NCBI RefSeq assembly: GCF_041906005.1
Contig: NZ_JAYRJY010000001.1
Span: 3,038,001-3,102,000, forward strand
Direction of reading: 5' to 3'
Origin: Ferrovibrio sp041906005
GTDB taxonomy: Bacteria; Pseudomonadota; Alphaproteobacteria; Ferrovibrionales; Ferrovibrionaceae
DNA length: 64,000 nucleotides
Part shown: one piece after another, positions 17,072-27,154 of the stretch
How the letters are laid out: each line of letters opens with the position of its first letter
Numbering within the stretch: position 1 is the stretch's first letter
Position numbers and translations under genes: made by a program
The notes under the pieces: model-generated
The model's input: only the letters and a program-made list of their open reading frames with translations
Told to the model about the DNA's origin: nothing
The model's database searches: none

Positions 17072-18898
17072 TCATTCCGTATCCGATGCCGAAACCTGGC
17101 TGCGCGCCGAACCGACCTCTGCCTTCAGGGCCACGAAACGCTGCCATGCCTCGGGATTGGTATTGTTCGCCAGCTCGGCTTCCGCCACCGCCAGCTCCTG
17201 TTCCAGTTCTGCCAACCGGTAACGCTGCACGGCTTGCCACCACCCTCGCTCAACTTTGTCCGGTGGGGTCTCGCTGCGCGCAAACGGCTCCAGAATCCGC
17301 CCGGCCTCGCCAGTCACAAGGTCGAGCTGAGCGCCGAGTCCTCGCTGCCTGAGATGGGTTGCGAAGGCCTCGCCGTCAAGACCCGGATGGCGGGAGGCTT
17401 CTTCTAGAATCCGGCTCTTGAGGCTGTCAAGCGGCCCCGGCGGGAAGGCCAGGGCCGCAAAAGCCTCGCCATGCTCCTCCAGCAGCCAGGGATGGGCCAG
17501 TACGGCAGCCAGCAGGGCCTTTTCGGTCCGTTCCTGGCTGGGGGGCATGGGGCCGCGGAAACCCTCGGGTTGTTGCGGCCTTCCGTTAGGGAAGCCCGGG
17601 CGGGCCCGTGGGGTCCAGGTCCGGGGCGGCGGGGCGAACAGGGTGCGCAGACGGCTGCGGAAATGGTCCCGGTAATGGTTCTGGACCGCCGGGTTCTTGA
17701 TCTGGCCGGCCAGGCCGAAAAGAGCAGCCTCGAGGGCGGCCCGGCGTTCCGGCGTATCCAGAGGACGCCCCTCGGTTTCCTTGCGCCAGAGGATATCGGC
17801 CATGGGCAGGGCGGCAGCCAGCACCTCTTCCATCGCCTGCCGGCCCTGGTTGCGCACCAGATCATCGGGGTCCTGGCCGCCCGGCAGGATGGCGAAGCGG
17901 AAGGAATGCCCAGGCTCCAGCAGGGGCAGGGCGCGGTCGGCCGCCCGCATGGCAGCGCGGATGCCGGCGTTATCGCCGTCGAAACACAGGATCGGCTCGG
18001 CCGAGAGCCGCCAGAGCAGGGCGATCTGTTCCTCGGTCAGCGCGGTGCCCAGCGGGGCGACGGCGTGTTCGATGCCGGCCTGGGCCAGCGCGATCACGTC
18101 CATGTAGCCTTCCACAACAACGACGGTGCCGCTTTCGCGTGCTGCTTCGCGGGCCAGCGCGTGGTTGTATAGATTGCGGCCCTTGTGAAACAGCGGGGTT
18201 TCCGGCGAGTTCAGGTATTTTGCCGGCGCATCGGGATCCAGCGCGCGCCCGCCGAAGGCGATCACGCGGCCACGGCGGTCGCCGATCGGGAACATCACGC
18301 GATGGCGGAAACGATCATAACTCGGGCCGCCATCCTCGGGCTTGATCAGCAGGCCGGCCTCGACCAGCAGCGGCTCGGGCAGGCCGCGCGCCAGCAAGGC
18401 TTCTTTCATCGCCGTGCGGCTCTGCGGCGCGTAGCCCAGACGGAACCGCTCGATGGTTTCCGGCTTCAGGCCACGTTTCTGGATATAGGCACGGGCCTCG
18501 GCGCCCACACTGGCTTGCAATTGGGCCTGAAACCACTTGGCGGCCTCTTCCATCGCCTTGCCCAGGGTGGCGACCTGATCGGCCTTCTGGCGGTCTTCGG
18601 GCCGCACCTGCGGCACGGCCAGGCCGGCTTCCTGGGCCAGTTGTTCGACGGCCTCGGGGAAGGCGAGGCCGCTGTTGCGCATGACGAAGCCAATCACGTC
18701 GCCATGGGCGCCGCAGCCGAAGCAGTGGAAAAAGCCCTTGTCGTCGTTGACCGTGAAGGAGGGCGATTTTTCGTTGTGGAAGGGGCAGAGGCCGGTGAAT
18801 TCCCGGCCGCGCTTGATCAGCCGCACCGAACGGCCGACCACACCCGACAGCGGCAGCCGGTTGCGCAGTTCCTCAAGAAAGGAATCGGGGAACGCCAT
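17072..18898 (-). CDS. dnaG: DNA primase DnaG
   Basis: The 608-aa replication primase that synthesises RNA primers with the DnaB helicase. The N-terminal zinc-binding domain reads CPFHNEKSPSF then FHCFGCGAHGD (ligands Cys38, His41, Cys60, Cys63 by count). The catalytic TOPRIM domain includes VVVVEGYMDVIAL and CFDGDNAGIRAA. A C-terminal DnaB-interacting domain follows a Pro/Arg-rich linker (about 415-445). ATG at 18898 has a GGGAG ribosome-binding sequence. It precedes rpoD on the same strand. Confidence 0.97.
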   Translation of the reverse strand: MAFPDSFLEELRNRLPLSGVVGRSVRLIKRGREFTGLCPFHNEKSPSFTVNDDKGFFHCFGCGAHGDVIGFVMRNSGLAFPEAVEQLAQEAGLAVPQVRPEDRQKADQVATLGKAMEEAAKWFQAQLQASVGAEARAYIQKRGLKPETIERFRLGYAPQSRTAMKEALLARGLPEPLLVEAGLLIKPEDGGPSYDRFRHRVMFPIGDRRGRVIAFGGRALDPDAPAKYLNSPETPLFHKGRNLYNHALAREAARESGTVVVVEGYMDVIALAQAGIEHAVAPLGTALTEEQIALLWRLSAEPILCFDGDNAGIRAAMRAADRALPLLEPGHSFRFAILPGGQDPDDLVRNQGRQAMEEVLAAALPMADILWRKETEGRPLDTPERRAALEAALFGLAGQIKNPAVQNHYRDHFRSRLRTLFAPPPRTWTPRARPGFPNGRPQQPEGFRGPMPPSQERTEKALLAAVLAHPWLLEEHGEAFAALAFPPGPLDSLKSRILEEASRHPGLDGEAFATHLRQRGLGAQLDLVTGEAGRILEPFARSETPPDKVERGWWQAVQRYRLAELEQELAVAEAELANNTNPEAWQRFVALKAEVGSARSQVSASDTE

Positions 18899-18968
18899 GC
18901 TTCTCCCTGCGCCGATTCTGCCTGTTTCCGTCTGCCCGGATGACCCGACTCGGGCGACTCGGCAGCCC

Positions 18969-19427
18969 TCAGCTCAGCTGGCTTTTAAGAATAGCCGCCG
19001 CCTTGGCGAAGTCCATCTGGCCGGCATATTTCGCCTTCAGAACGCCCATGGCCTTGCCCATGTCCTTGATGCCCTGGGCGCCCACTTCGGCGATGGCGGC
19101 CCGGGCGGCGGCCTCGACCTCGGATTCCGACAGCTGCTTGGGCAGGAAGCTCTCGATCACGGCGATTTCGGACTTCTCCTTGTCGGCCAGGTCCTGGCGG
19201 CCACCCTGCTCGTACATCGTGATCGACTCGCGGCGCTGCTTCACCATGGTCTGCAGCAGGGACAGGATGGCGTCGTCGGGAATGCCGGTACGGTCGTCGC
19301 CTGAGGTGCGGGCGGCGATGTCGCGGTCCTTCAGGGCCGCCAGGATCAGGCGCAGGGTGGCGGTGCGCTGGGCATCCTTCGCCTTCATGGCGTCCTTGAG
19401 CGCCTGGTTGAGCGTCTCGCGCAGCAT
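18969..19427 (-). CDS. yqeY: GatB/YqeY domain protein
   Basis: A 152-aa cytoplasmic protein of the YqeY family, which corresponds to the C-terminal tRNA-binding domain of the GatB amidotransferase subunit. Family features seen are the N-terminal LRETLNQALKDAMKAKD, the central EIAVIESFLPKQLSE, and the C-terminal MGKAMGVLKAKYAG. In many proteobacteria it lies next to dnaG and rpoD, as here (70 bp upstream of dnaG). Exact role is unclear; a link to tRNA amidation is by homology only. It is divergent from carA. Confidence 0.9.
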   Translation of the reverse strand: MLRETLNQALKDAMKAKDAQRTATLRLILAALKDRDIAARTSGDDRTGIPDDAILSLLQTMVKQRRESITMYEQGGRQDLADKEKSEIAVIESFLPKQLSESEVEAAARAAIAEVGAQGIKDMGKAMGVLKAKYAGQMDFAKAAAILKSQLS

Positions 19428-19554
19428 CGTGTGTCCCCCAGCGGTAACGGAATCGGAGCGGTTTTTGAAAGGCGCGCAGCATAGCCCAAGCGGGCACGAC
19501 TCGCAAAAGGAATAAATATATGATTTTTCTATACTTTTAGGCGCAAGCCCGGCC

Positions 19555-19582
19555 TTGACGCTGGCAGGGGTTTTGGTATGGT
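19555..19582 (+). promoter_or_regulatory. Candidate carAB promoter
   Basis: TTGACG at 19555-19560 and TATGGT at 19577-19582 with a 16-bp spacer, in the 300-bp gap between yqeY and carA. The -35 is a good match for alphaproteobacterial promoters; the -10 is weaker. Transcription from here would include the hairpin at 19645-19687. The rest of the gap holds nothing I can name. Confidence 0.45.
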
Positions 19583-19636
19583 CCGGCCTCGGTTGACGCG
19601 GCGCCCGCCGCCGCCGAAATCACCGTAGAATAGCTT

Positions 19637-19711
19637 GTGCCGTACCGCCGGAGCCGGGTTCCCCGTATCGCCCTCCGGTGGTTTTTTGCGGCCTGTAGCC
19701 TGCCCGATTGA
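19637..19711 (+). other. Possible 24-codon leader ORF before carA
   Basis: A GTG-started frame of 24 codons runs through the terminator-like hairpin and its U-tract, which it reads as Trp-Phe-Phe, and stops at TGA 19709-19711, 16 bp before the carA ATG. The layout resembles leader peptides that couple translation to attenuation, as in E. coli pyrBI. There is no clear ribosome-binding site, and a short frame in GC-rich DNA can be chance. Confidence 0.25.
19645..19687 (+). promoter_or_regulatory. Terminator-like hairpin in the carA leader (candidate attenuator)
   Basis: A 9-bp stem with one G.U pair (ccgccggag 19645-19653 with ctccggtgg 19673-19681) and a 19-base loop is followed directly by six T residues. 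It works only on the plus strand, and no plus-strand gene lies upstream of it for over 4 kb, so it is more likely an attenuator of carAB than the terminator of another gene. Confidence 0.55.
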
Positions 19712-19727
19712 GTAAATGGAGCCCCCA

Positions 19728-20903
<1,176 letters not shown>

Positions 20904-20930
20904 GCAGCCGGCGTCGCTTCCAGGTGGATC

Positions 20931-23900
20931 ATGCCCAAACGTACTGACATCAAAAGCATCCTGATCATCGGCGCCGGTCCCATCGTGATCGGCCAGGCCT
21001 GCGAATTCGATTACTCCGGCACGCAGGCCTGCAAGGCGCTGAGGGAAGAGGGCTATCGCGTCATCCTGATCAATTCCAACCCGGCCACGATCATGACCGA
21101 TCCGGGCCTGGCGGATGCCACCTATATCGAACCGATCACGCCAGAGATCGTCGCCAAGGTGATCGAGAAGGAGCGTCCGGATGCGCTGCTGCCCACCATG
21201 GGCGGCCAGACCGCGCTGAACACCGCGATGAAGCTGGCCGAGAATGGCACGCTGGAAAAGCTGGGTGTGAAGCTGATCGGCGCCAGCCGCGACGCCATCG
21301 CCATGGCCGAGGACCGCGAGCTGTTCCGCCAGGCGATGAACCGCCTGAAGCTCGACATGCCACGTTCGGGCACGGCGCATACGCTGGACGAAGCACGCGC
21401 GCTGCTCGCCACTGTGGGACTGCCGGCGGTGATCCGGCCGTCCTTCACACTGGCCGGCACCGGCGGCGGCATCGCCTATACGCGCGAGGAATTCGACGAG
21501 ATCGTGATGCGCGGTCTCGATGCCTCGCCCACGACCGAAGTGCTGATCGATGAATCGGTGCTGGGCTGGAAAGAATACGAGATGGAGGTTGTCCGCGATA
21601 AGAAGGACAACTGCATCATCGTCTGTTCGATTGAAAACATCGATCCGATGGGCGTGCATACCGGCGACAGCGTCACCGTCGCGCCGGCACTGACGCTGAC
21701 CGACAAGGAATATCAGATCATGCGCGACGCCTCGATGGCGGTGCTGCGCGAGATCGGCGTTGAGACCGGCGGCTCGAACGTGCAGTTCGCGGTCAATCCC
21801 GCCGACGGCCGCATGGTCGTGATCGAGATGAATCCGCGCGTATCGCGCTCGTCCGCTCTAGCCTCCAAGGCGACCGGTTTCCCGATCGCCAAGGTGGCGG
21901 CCAAGCTGGCGGTGGGCTACACGCTGGATGAGTTGATGAACGATATCACCGGGGTGACGCCGGCGTCGTTCGAGCCGACCATCGACTACATCGTCACCAA
22001 GATGCCGCGTTTCACCTTCGAGAAGTTCCCCGGCACCGACCGGCTGCTGAACACCTCGATGAAGTCGGTCGGCGAGGCGATGTCGATGGGGCGCAGTTTC
22101 CAGGAAAGCCTGCAGAAAGCCCTGCGCTCGATGGAAACGGGTCTTACCGGCCTGAACGAAGTCGTGATCCCCGATGCCGAGGAGACAGACGGCAAGGAAG
22201 CCATCGTGGCGGCGCTGGCGCGGCCGACGCCGGACCGCCTGCTGGTGATCGCCCAGGCCTTCCGCCATGGCCTCAGCGTCGCCGAGGTGCATGCCGCCTG
22301 CAAATACGATCCGTGGTTCCTCGAACAGATCGCCGAGATCGTGCGCACCGAGCAGCGTATCCGCAAGGAGGGCCTGCCGAAGGATGCCGACAGCCTGCTG
22401 GCGCTCAAGCGCATGGGCTTCTCCGATCCGCGCCTGGCCGAGCTGGCCGGCCTGAAAGAGGCCGAGGTGGCGGCGCTGCGCCGCAAGCTGGGCGTGACGC
22501 CGGTTTTCAAGCGGGTGGACACCTGCGCGGCCGAATTCGAAAGCCGTACGCCTTATATGTACTCGACGTACGAATTTGGCGCGCAGGCGGAATGCGAGGC
22601 GCAGCCGCAGGATCGCACCAAGGTGATGATCCTGGGTGGTGGGCCGAACCGTATCGGCCAGGGCATCGAGTTCGACTATTGCTGCGTGCACGCCGCCTAT
22701 GCGCTGAAGGAAGCCGGGTACGAGACCATCATGGTCAACTGCAACCCGGAAACCGTTTCCACCGATTACGACACCTCGGATCGCCTGTATTTCGAGCCTC
22801 TGACCGTGGAAGATGTGCTTGAGATCGTGCGTGTCGAGCAGTCGACGGGCAAACTGCTGGGCGTGATCGTGCAGTTCGGCGGCCAGACACCGCTGAAACT
22901 CGCCGCCGGGCTGGAGGCTGCGAATGTGCCGATCCTCGGCACCTCGCCGGATGCCATCGACCTGGCTGAGGATCGCGAGCGTTTCCAGCAATTGCTGCAG
23001 AAACTTGATCTCAAGCAGCCGGCCAACGGCATCGCCCGCTCGGAAGACGAGGCGCGCGCCGTGGTGGCCAAGATCGGTTATCCGGTGGTGATCCGGCCGT
23101 CCTATGTGCTGGGCGGCCGCGCCATGGAGATTGTGCGCAACAGCGCGCAGCTCGAACGCTACATGACCGAGGCGGTGAGGGTTTCGGGTTCCTCGCCGGT
23201 ACTGATCGACAGTTACCTGTCGGATGCCATCGAGGTGGATGTCGATTGCCTGGCCGATGACGAAACGCAGTTCGTCGCTGGCGTGATGGAGCATATCGAG
23301 GAAGCCGGTATCCATTCCGGCGACAGCGCCTGTACCCTGCCGCCGTACAGCCTGGCGCCGGCGATCATTGACGAGATCAAGCTGCAGACCGAGGCCCTGG
23401 CCCGTGCATTGAAGGTCGTGGGCCTGATGAATGTGCAGTATGCGGTGAAAGACGGGGTGGTTTATATCCTGGAGGTCAATCCGCGTGCTTCACGCACCGT
23501 GCCCTTCGTCGCCAAGGCCATCGGTCAGCCACTGGCCAAGATCGCCTCGCGCGTGATGGCGGGCGAGAAGCTGGCCAGCTTCAACCTGCATGAAACCCGG
23601 AATGATCATATCGCGGTGAAGGAAGCCGTGTTCCCCTTCGCGCGGTTCCCCGGGGTCGACATCATTCTCGGCCCCGAGATGAAATCGACCGGCGAGGTGA
23701 TGGGCATAGATCGCGATTTCGGCACGGCTTTCGCCAAGGCGCAGATCGCTGCCGGCACGGTGTTGCCATTGACCGGCAGCGTATTCATATCGGTACGGGA
23801 CGGCGACAAGCCGGCCCTGGTGGATGCCGCCCGCCGCCTGGTCGGCATGGGTTTCGAGGTGGTGGCCACGGCCGGCACCGCCCGTTTCTTTGAGGAGCAC

Positions 23901-24164
23901 GGCATCACTGTGCGCCGCGTCAACAAGGTGATGGAAGGCCGCCCCCATGTGGTGGATTCCATGAAGAATGGCGAGATCCAGTTGGTGTTCAACACCTCGG
24001 AAGGGTCGGCTTCGATCCGCGACAGTTTCGACCTTCGTCGCACCGCGCTGATGAACAAGATTCCGTATTTCACCACCGTTGCCGGCGCCAAGGCGGCTGT
24101 GCGCGCCATTGAGGCGCTGCGGTCAGGAAGCCTTGCCGTGGTGCCCCTGCAGGCTTATTTTTGA
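20931..24164 (+). CDS. carB: Carbamoyl-phosphate synthase large subunit
   Basis: A 1077-aa enzyme, close to the 1073 residues of E. coli CarB. Two homologous ATP-grasp halves phosphorylate bicarbonate and carbamate; each has its phosphate-binding loops (ILIIGAGPIVIGQACEFDYSG at the start of the first and MILGGGPNRIGQGIEFDYCC in the second). The C-terminal MGS-like allosteric domain (about 940-1077) includes VVATAGTARFFEEHGI and would bind effectors such as UMP or ornithine. Co-transcribed with carA; greA follows after 31 bp. Confidence 0.97.
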   Translation: MPKRTDIKSILIIGAGPIVIGQACEFDYSGTQACKALREEGYRVILINSNPATIMTDPGLADATYIEPITPEIVAKVIEKERPDALLPTMGGQTALNTAMKLAENGTLEKLGVKLIGASRDAIAMAEDRELFRQAMNRLKLDMPRSGTAHTLDEARALLATVGLPAVIRPSFTLAGTGGGIAYTREEFDEIVMRGLDASPTTEVLIDESVLGWKEYEMEVVRDKKDNCIIVCSIENIDPMGVHTGDSVTVAPALTLTDKEYQIMRDASMAVLREIGVETGGSNVQFAVNPADGRMVVIEMNPRVSRSSALASKATGFPIAKVAAKLAVGYTLDELMNDITGVTPASFEPTIDYIVTKMPRFTFEKFPGTDRLLNTSMKSVGEAMSMGRSFQESLQKALRSMETGLTGLNEVVIPDAEETDGKEAIVAALARPTPDRLLVIAQAFRHGLSVAEVHAACKYDPWFLEQIAEIVRTEQRIRKEGLPKDADSLLALKRMGFSDPRLAELAGLKEAEVAALRRKLGVTPVFKRVDTCAAEFESRTPYMYSTYEFGAQAECEAQPQDRTKVMILGGGPNRIGQGIEFDYCCVHAAYALKEAGYETIMVNCNPETVSTDYDTSDRLYFEPLTVEDVLEIVRVEQSTGKLLGVIVQFGGQTPLKLAAGLEAANVPILGTSPDAIDLAEDRERFQQLLQKLDLKQPANGIARSEDEARAVVAKIGYPVVIRPSYVLGGRAMEIVRNSAQLERYMTEAVRVSGSSPVLIDSYLSDAIEVDVDCLADDETQFVAGVMEHIEEAGIHSGDSACTLPPYSLAPAIIDEIKLQTEALARALKVVGLMNVQYAVKDGVVYILEVNPRASRTVPFVAKAIGQPLAKIASRVMAGEKLASFNLHETRNDHIAVKEAVFPFARFPGVDIILGPEMKSTGEVMGIDRDFGTAFAKAQIAAGTVLPLTGSVFISVRDGDKPALVDAARRLVGMGFEVVATAGTARFFEEHGITVRRVNKVMEGRPHVVDSMKNGEIQLVFNTSEGSASIRDSFDLRRTALMNKIPYFTTVAGAKAAVRAIEALRSGSLAVVPLQAYF

Positions 24165-24195
24165 TTTTTTTGACGGTCAGACAGGAAGGGGAATT

Positions 24196-24669
24196 ATGCA
24201 GAAGATTCCGATGACCGCGACCGGCTACCAGCGTCTGGAAGCCGAGCTGAAGAATCTGAAGACGGTGGAGCGCCCGGCCGTGATCCGCGCCATTTCGGAA
24301 GCGCGCGAACATGGCGACCTGTCGGAAAACGCCGAATACCATGCCGCGAAAGAACGCCAAGGCTGGATCGAGACGCGCATCCTCGAGTTGGAGGACAAGC
24401 TGCGCCGCGCCGAGGTGATCGACGTCTCCAAGCTGTCGGGCGACAAGGTGAAGTTCGGTGCCACGGTAGTTCTGGCCGATGAAGACAGCGGCGAGGAAAG
24501 CACCTATCAGATCGTGGGGGCCGATGAGGCCGACATCAAGTCGGGCCTGCTCTCGATCACGGCGCCGCTGGCGCGGGCCCTGGTGGGCAAGGCCGAGGGC
24601 GATACCGTCGAGGTGACGACGCCGGGTGGTGCCAAGGCCTACGAGATCGTCTCGGTCGAGTATAAGTAA
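24196..24669 (+). CDS. greA: Transcription elongation factor GreA
   Basis: A 157-aa protein of standard length that binds the RNA polymerase secondary channel and stimulates cleavage of backtracked RNA. The N-terminal coiled coil carries the catalytic acidic tip in EAREHGDLSENAEYHAAKE. The C-terminal FKBP-like domain ends with VTTPGGAKAYEIVSVEYK. The ATG at 24196 has a strong GGAAGGGGA site, and it removes an unrelated N-terminal extension read through from the carB end. Placement after carB is common in alphaproteobacteria. Confidence 0.96.
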   Translation: MQKIPMTATGYQRLEAELKNLKTVERPAVIRAISEAREHGDLSENAEYHAAKERQGWIETRILELEDKLRRAEVIDVSKLSGDKVKFGATVVLADEDSGEESTYQIVGADEADIKSGLLSITAPLARALVGKAEGDTVEVTTPGGAKAYEIVSVEYK

Positions 24670-24697
24670 GATACGAGGCGCGGCGATGGGAGTCCCG

Positions 24698-25558
24698 ATG
24701 GATCGCGAGGCTCTCGACCGGCTCTACAACAACCGCGCCGCGGTGCCGACGCACCAGCAGGATATGGATCGCTGGGCAGCCGAGAGCGCAGTGACGCGGC
24801 AGGCGCTATCTTGCCGGCTCGACCTGGCCTATGGCGCGCATCCGCGCGAGACGCTGGATCTGTTCACGGTACCCGAACCGGGCAGGCCGCTGCTGGTTTT
24901 CATCCATGGCGGCTACTGGCAGGCGCTCGACAAGTCGTCGTTCAGCTTCATCGCCAACAGTTTCGTAGGCCCAGGAGGCTCTCCTTTGGCGAATGTGGCG
25001 ATCCTGAACTATCCGCTGGCGCCCGAAGCCGACATGGATCGCATCGTCGCCTCGATCCGCCGTGCCTTGCTGTGGCTGTGGCGCGAGGCAGCGCCGCTGG
25101 ACTTCGATCACAACCGCATTTTCGTCAGCGGGCATTCCGCCGGTGGGCATCTCACCGCGATGGCAGCGCTGACCGAATGGGAGAAGCTGGATGGCGCGGC
25201 CCCGGCCGATCTGGTCAAGGGCGGGTTGAGCATTTCCGGTCTTTACGACCTGCTGCCGATCCGTCATTGCTATCTAAACGACCGGCTGGGCATGGATGAT
25301 GTCGTGGCTTTGCGCAATTCGCCCTTGCCTTTGGTGGCCGGCTGGGCGCGGCCATTGCCGTCGCTGATCTGCGCGGTGGGTGGCGCCGAGACGCCGGCCT
25401 TCCTTGAACAGCAACACGATTTCGTGACCGCCTATAAGTTGCGTGGTGGCAAGGTGACCGCGATCACAGCACCGGACCGGCATCATTTCGATATCGTATA
25501 CGGCATGGCGCAGCCCGGCGGCGACCTTCAGACGGTCATGGCCGGCCTGCTGCGCTGA
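24698..25558 (+). CDS. Alpha/beta hydrolase (arylformamidase/carboxylesterase-like)
   Basis: A 286-aa cytoplasmic serine hydrolase. The oxyanion-hole motif HGGYW is at about 70-74 and the nucleophile elbow GHSAGGH at about 145-151 (Ser147); a late His in DRHHFDIVYG completes the triad. The N-terminus MDREALDRLYNNRAAVP is characteristic of arylformamidase-like (kynurenine formamidase type) esterases, but no kynurenine pathway genes are nearby, so the substrate is unknown. Two starts are possible, 24686 and 24698; the latter aligns with the family start and has GGGAG 5 bp upstream. Confidence 0.8.
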   Translation: MDREALDRLYNNRAAVPTHQQDMDRWAAESAVTRQALSCRLDLAYGAHPRETLDLFTVPEPGRPLLVFIHGGYWQALDKSSFSFIANSFVGPGGSPLANVAILNYPLAPEADMDRIVASIRRALLWLWREAAPLDFDHNRIFVSGHSAGGHLTAMAALTEWEKLDGAAPADLVKGGLSISGLYDLLPIRHCYLNDRLGMDDVVALRNSPLPLVAGWARPLPSLICAVGGAETPAFLEQQHDFVTAYKLRGGKVTAITAPDRHHFDIVYGMAQPGGDLQTVMAGLLR

Positions 25559-25571
25559 AGAGGAGGGGGGA

Positions 25572-26264
25572 ATGAGCGGACAGAAGCGTGTGCTGCTGGT
25601 CGATGATGACCGCACCCTGCAATCCCTGCTGGCCGAACAGCTGGAAACAACCAAGGAATTCTCGGCAGTCTGCGTCAACGATGCCGCCGCAGCCCTGGCC
25701 TTGGTGCCGGACGAGCATTTCGATCTGCTGCTGCTCGATGTCGGCCTGCCCGACATGGACGGCAGGGATTTATGCCGCAAGCTGCGCGAACAGGGCGTGC
25801 GCGCACCGATCATCATGCTCACCGCGGCCGATGGCGAGGCCGACACGATCATGGGCCTGGAATCCGGCGCAAACGATTACGTCACCAAACCCTTCAAGCT
25901 GGGTGTGCTGCTGGCGCGCATCCGCGCGCAACTGCGCCAGTTCGAGCAAAGCGAGGATGCCGTGTTCGGCATCGGCCCCTATACTTTCCGACCAGCCAGC
26001 AAGGTGCTGCTGGATAACGAAAAGGCGGGCAAGAAGGTGCGGCTGACCGAGAAGGAAACCGCGATTCTGAAATACCTGCTGCGTGCCGGCCTGAAGCCGG
26101 TGCCGCGCGAAACCCTGCTGGCGGAAGTTTGGGGTTATAATGCCGGCGTTTCCACCCACACGTTGGAAACCCACATCTATCGCCTGCGCCAGAAGATCGA
26201 ACGGGATCCCGGCGCGGCACAACTGCTGATCACCGATCCGGGCGGCTATCGCCTGCAGCCCTGA
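25572..26264 (+). CDS. Orphan OmpR-family response regulator
   Basis: A 230-aa regulator. The receiver domain (about 5-120) has DDD at 11-13, the phospho-acceptor Asp56 in LLLDVGLPDMDG and the Lys of TKPF. The C-terminal winged-helix DNA-binding domain has LTEKETAILKYLLRAG and HTLETHIYRLRQKIERDPG. A very strong AGGAGGGGGG ribosome-binding site precedes ATG 25572. No histidine kinase gene is adjacent, so its partner is encoded elsewhere. It follows the hydrolase gene by 13 bp, perhaps on the same transcript. Confidence 0.9.
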   Translation: MSGQKRVLLVDDDRTLQSLLAEQLETTKEFSAVCVNDAAAALALVPDEHFDLLLLDVGLPDMDGRDLCRKLREQGVRAPIIMLTAADGEADTIMGLESGANDYVTKPFKLGVLLARIRAQLRQFEQSEDAVFGIGPYTFRPASKVLLDNEKAGKKVRLTEKETAILKYLLRAGLKPVPRETLLAEVWGYNAGVSTHTLETHIYRLRQKIERDPGAAQLLITDPGGYRLQP

Positions 26265-26270
26265 GGGCGT

Positions 26271-27026
26271 TCATCGGCCGGTGAAAACGGGCGGGCGTTT
26301 TTCCGCCATCGCGCGGCGGCCTTCCTGGAAATCCTCGGTGCGGAAACTGGCGGCGGCGCGTTCGCGGGCCGCACGCTCATCGAACAGGCCGTTGGCGATC
26401 TCGTTCAGGCTCTGCTTCATGCCGCGCACGGCCTGGGGTGCCAGGCCGCACAGGGTCTTTGCCAGAACCTCGCCTCGTGCGTGCAGATCTTCCGGCTCCA
26501 CCAACCAGTCAACGAAATTGCACCGCAGCATTTCGGCGTCATCAAAGGTTTCGGTCGCCAGGAACAGCCGTTTGGCCGCATTCAGCCCCAAGCGCGTCGC
26601 TGCGCGTTTCAGGCCGTGCGGATGGTACTGGATGCCTAGTTTCGCCGGCGGAATGAAGCACTTGATGCCGCGTGCACCAAGGCGGAAATCGCAAGCCAGC
26701 GCCAGGTCGGTGCCGCCGCCATAAACGCCACCTTGCAGGAGGCAAAGCGTGGGGAAGGGCATGTTTTCCAGGCGATCCGTCACGCGCTCGAGCGGGTTAT
26801 CGCGCCAGTCATGACCGGCGACAGAGCCAAAATCGACGCCGGCGCAAAAGCTCTTGCCTTCGGCGCGCAGGACCAGAGCGCGGATATCGGCTCGTGCCGC
26901 CATCTCGATTAACGTAGCGTCAAGTTCCCCAAGGTCGCTGATTTCAAGGGCATTGTGCTTTTCCGGGCGGCAGAATGTGACGGTCGCCAGCAAATCTTGG
27001 ATTTCTGCAATAAAAGCTTGAGACAT
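26271..27026 (-). CDS. Enoyl-CoA hydratase/isomerase (crotonase) family protein with altered catalytic residues
   Basis: A 251-aa crotonase-fold protein. The CoA-binding and oxyanion segments are present (SFCAGVDFGSVAG at about 59-71 and GGVYGGGTDLALACDFR at 99-115). The two glutamates that catalyse hydration in enoyl-CoA hydratase are replaced: the first (GGGxE) is Asp107 and the second (QPE) is Pro127. It is therefore unlikely to be an ordinary hydratase and may be an isomerase, a decarboxylase-like member or another CoA-ester enzyme. Convergent with the response regulator gene (6-bp gap) and divergent from the metallo-hydrolase gene. Confidence 0.82.
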   Translation of the reverse strand: MSQAFIAEIQDLLATVTFCRPEKHNALEISDLGELDATLIEMAARADIRALVLRAEGKSFCAGVDFGSVAGHDWRDNPLERVTDRLENMPFPTLCLLQGGVYGGGTDLALACDFRLGARGIKCFIPPAKLGIQYHPHGLKRAATRLGLNAAKRLFLATETFDDAEMLRCNFVDWLVEPEDLHARGEVLAKTLCGLAPQAVRGMKQSLNEIANGLFDERAARERAAASFRTEDFQEGRRAMAEKRPPVFTGR

Positions 27027-27140
27027 CGCGCTATCCGCCCTTAATCTTTGTCATGTCGCATTTCCGCACAGACCCCGCCGACCGGCAAGGGTCGGTTGTA
27101 GTAGCCGGCACTCCATCCCACGACGCTGACGGGATAAAAA

Positions 27141-27154
27141 AGGAGGCCACAGTG
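27141..27154 (+). promoter_or_regulatory. Strong ribosome-binding site setting a GTG start
   Basis: AGGAGG at 27141-27146 lies 5 bp before GTG at 27152. An in-frame ATG at 27053 has no such site and would add 33 non-conserved residues, so the GTG is the likely start of the metallo-hydrolase. Confidence 0.75.
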
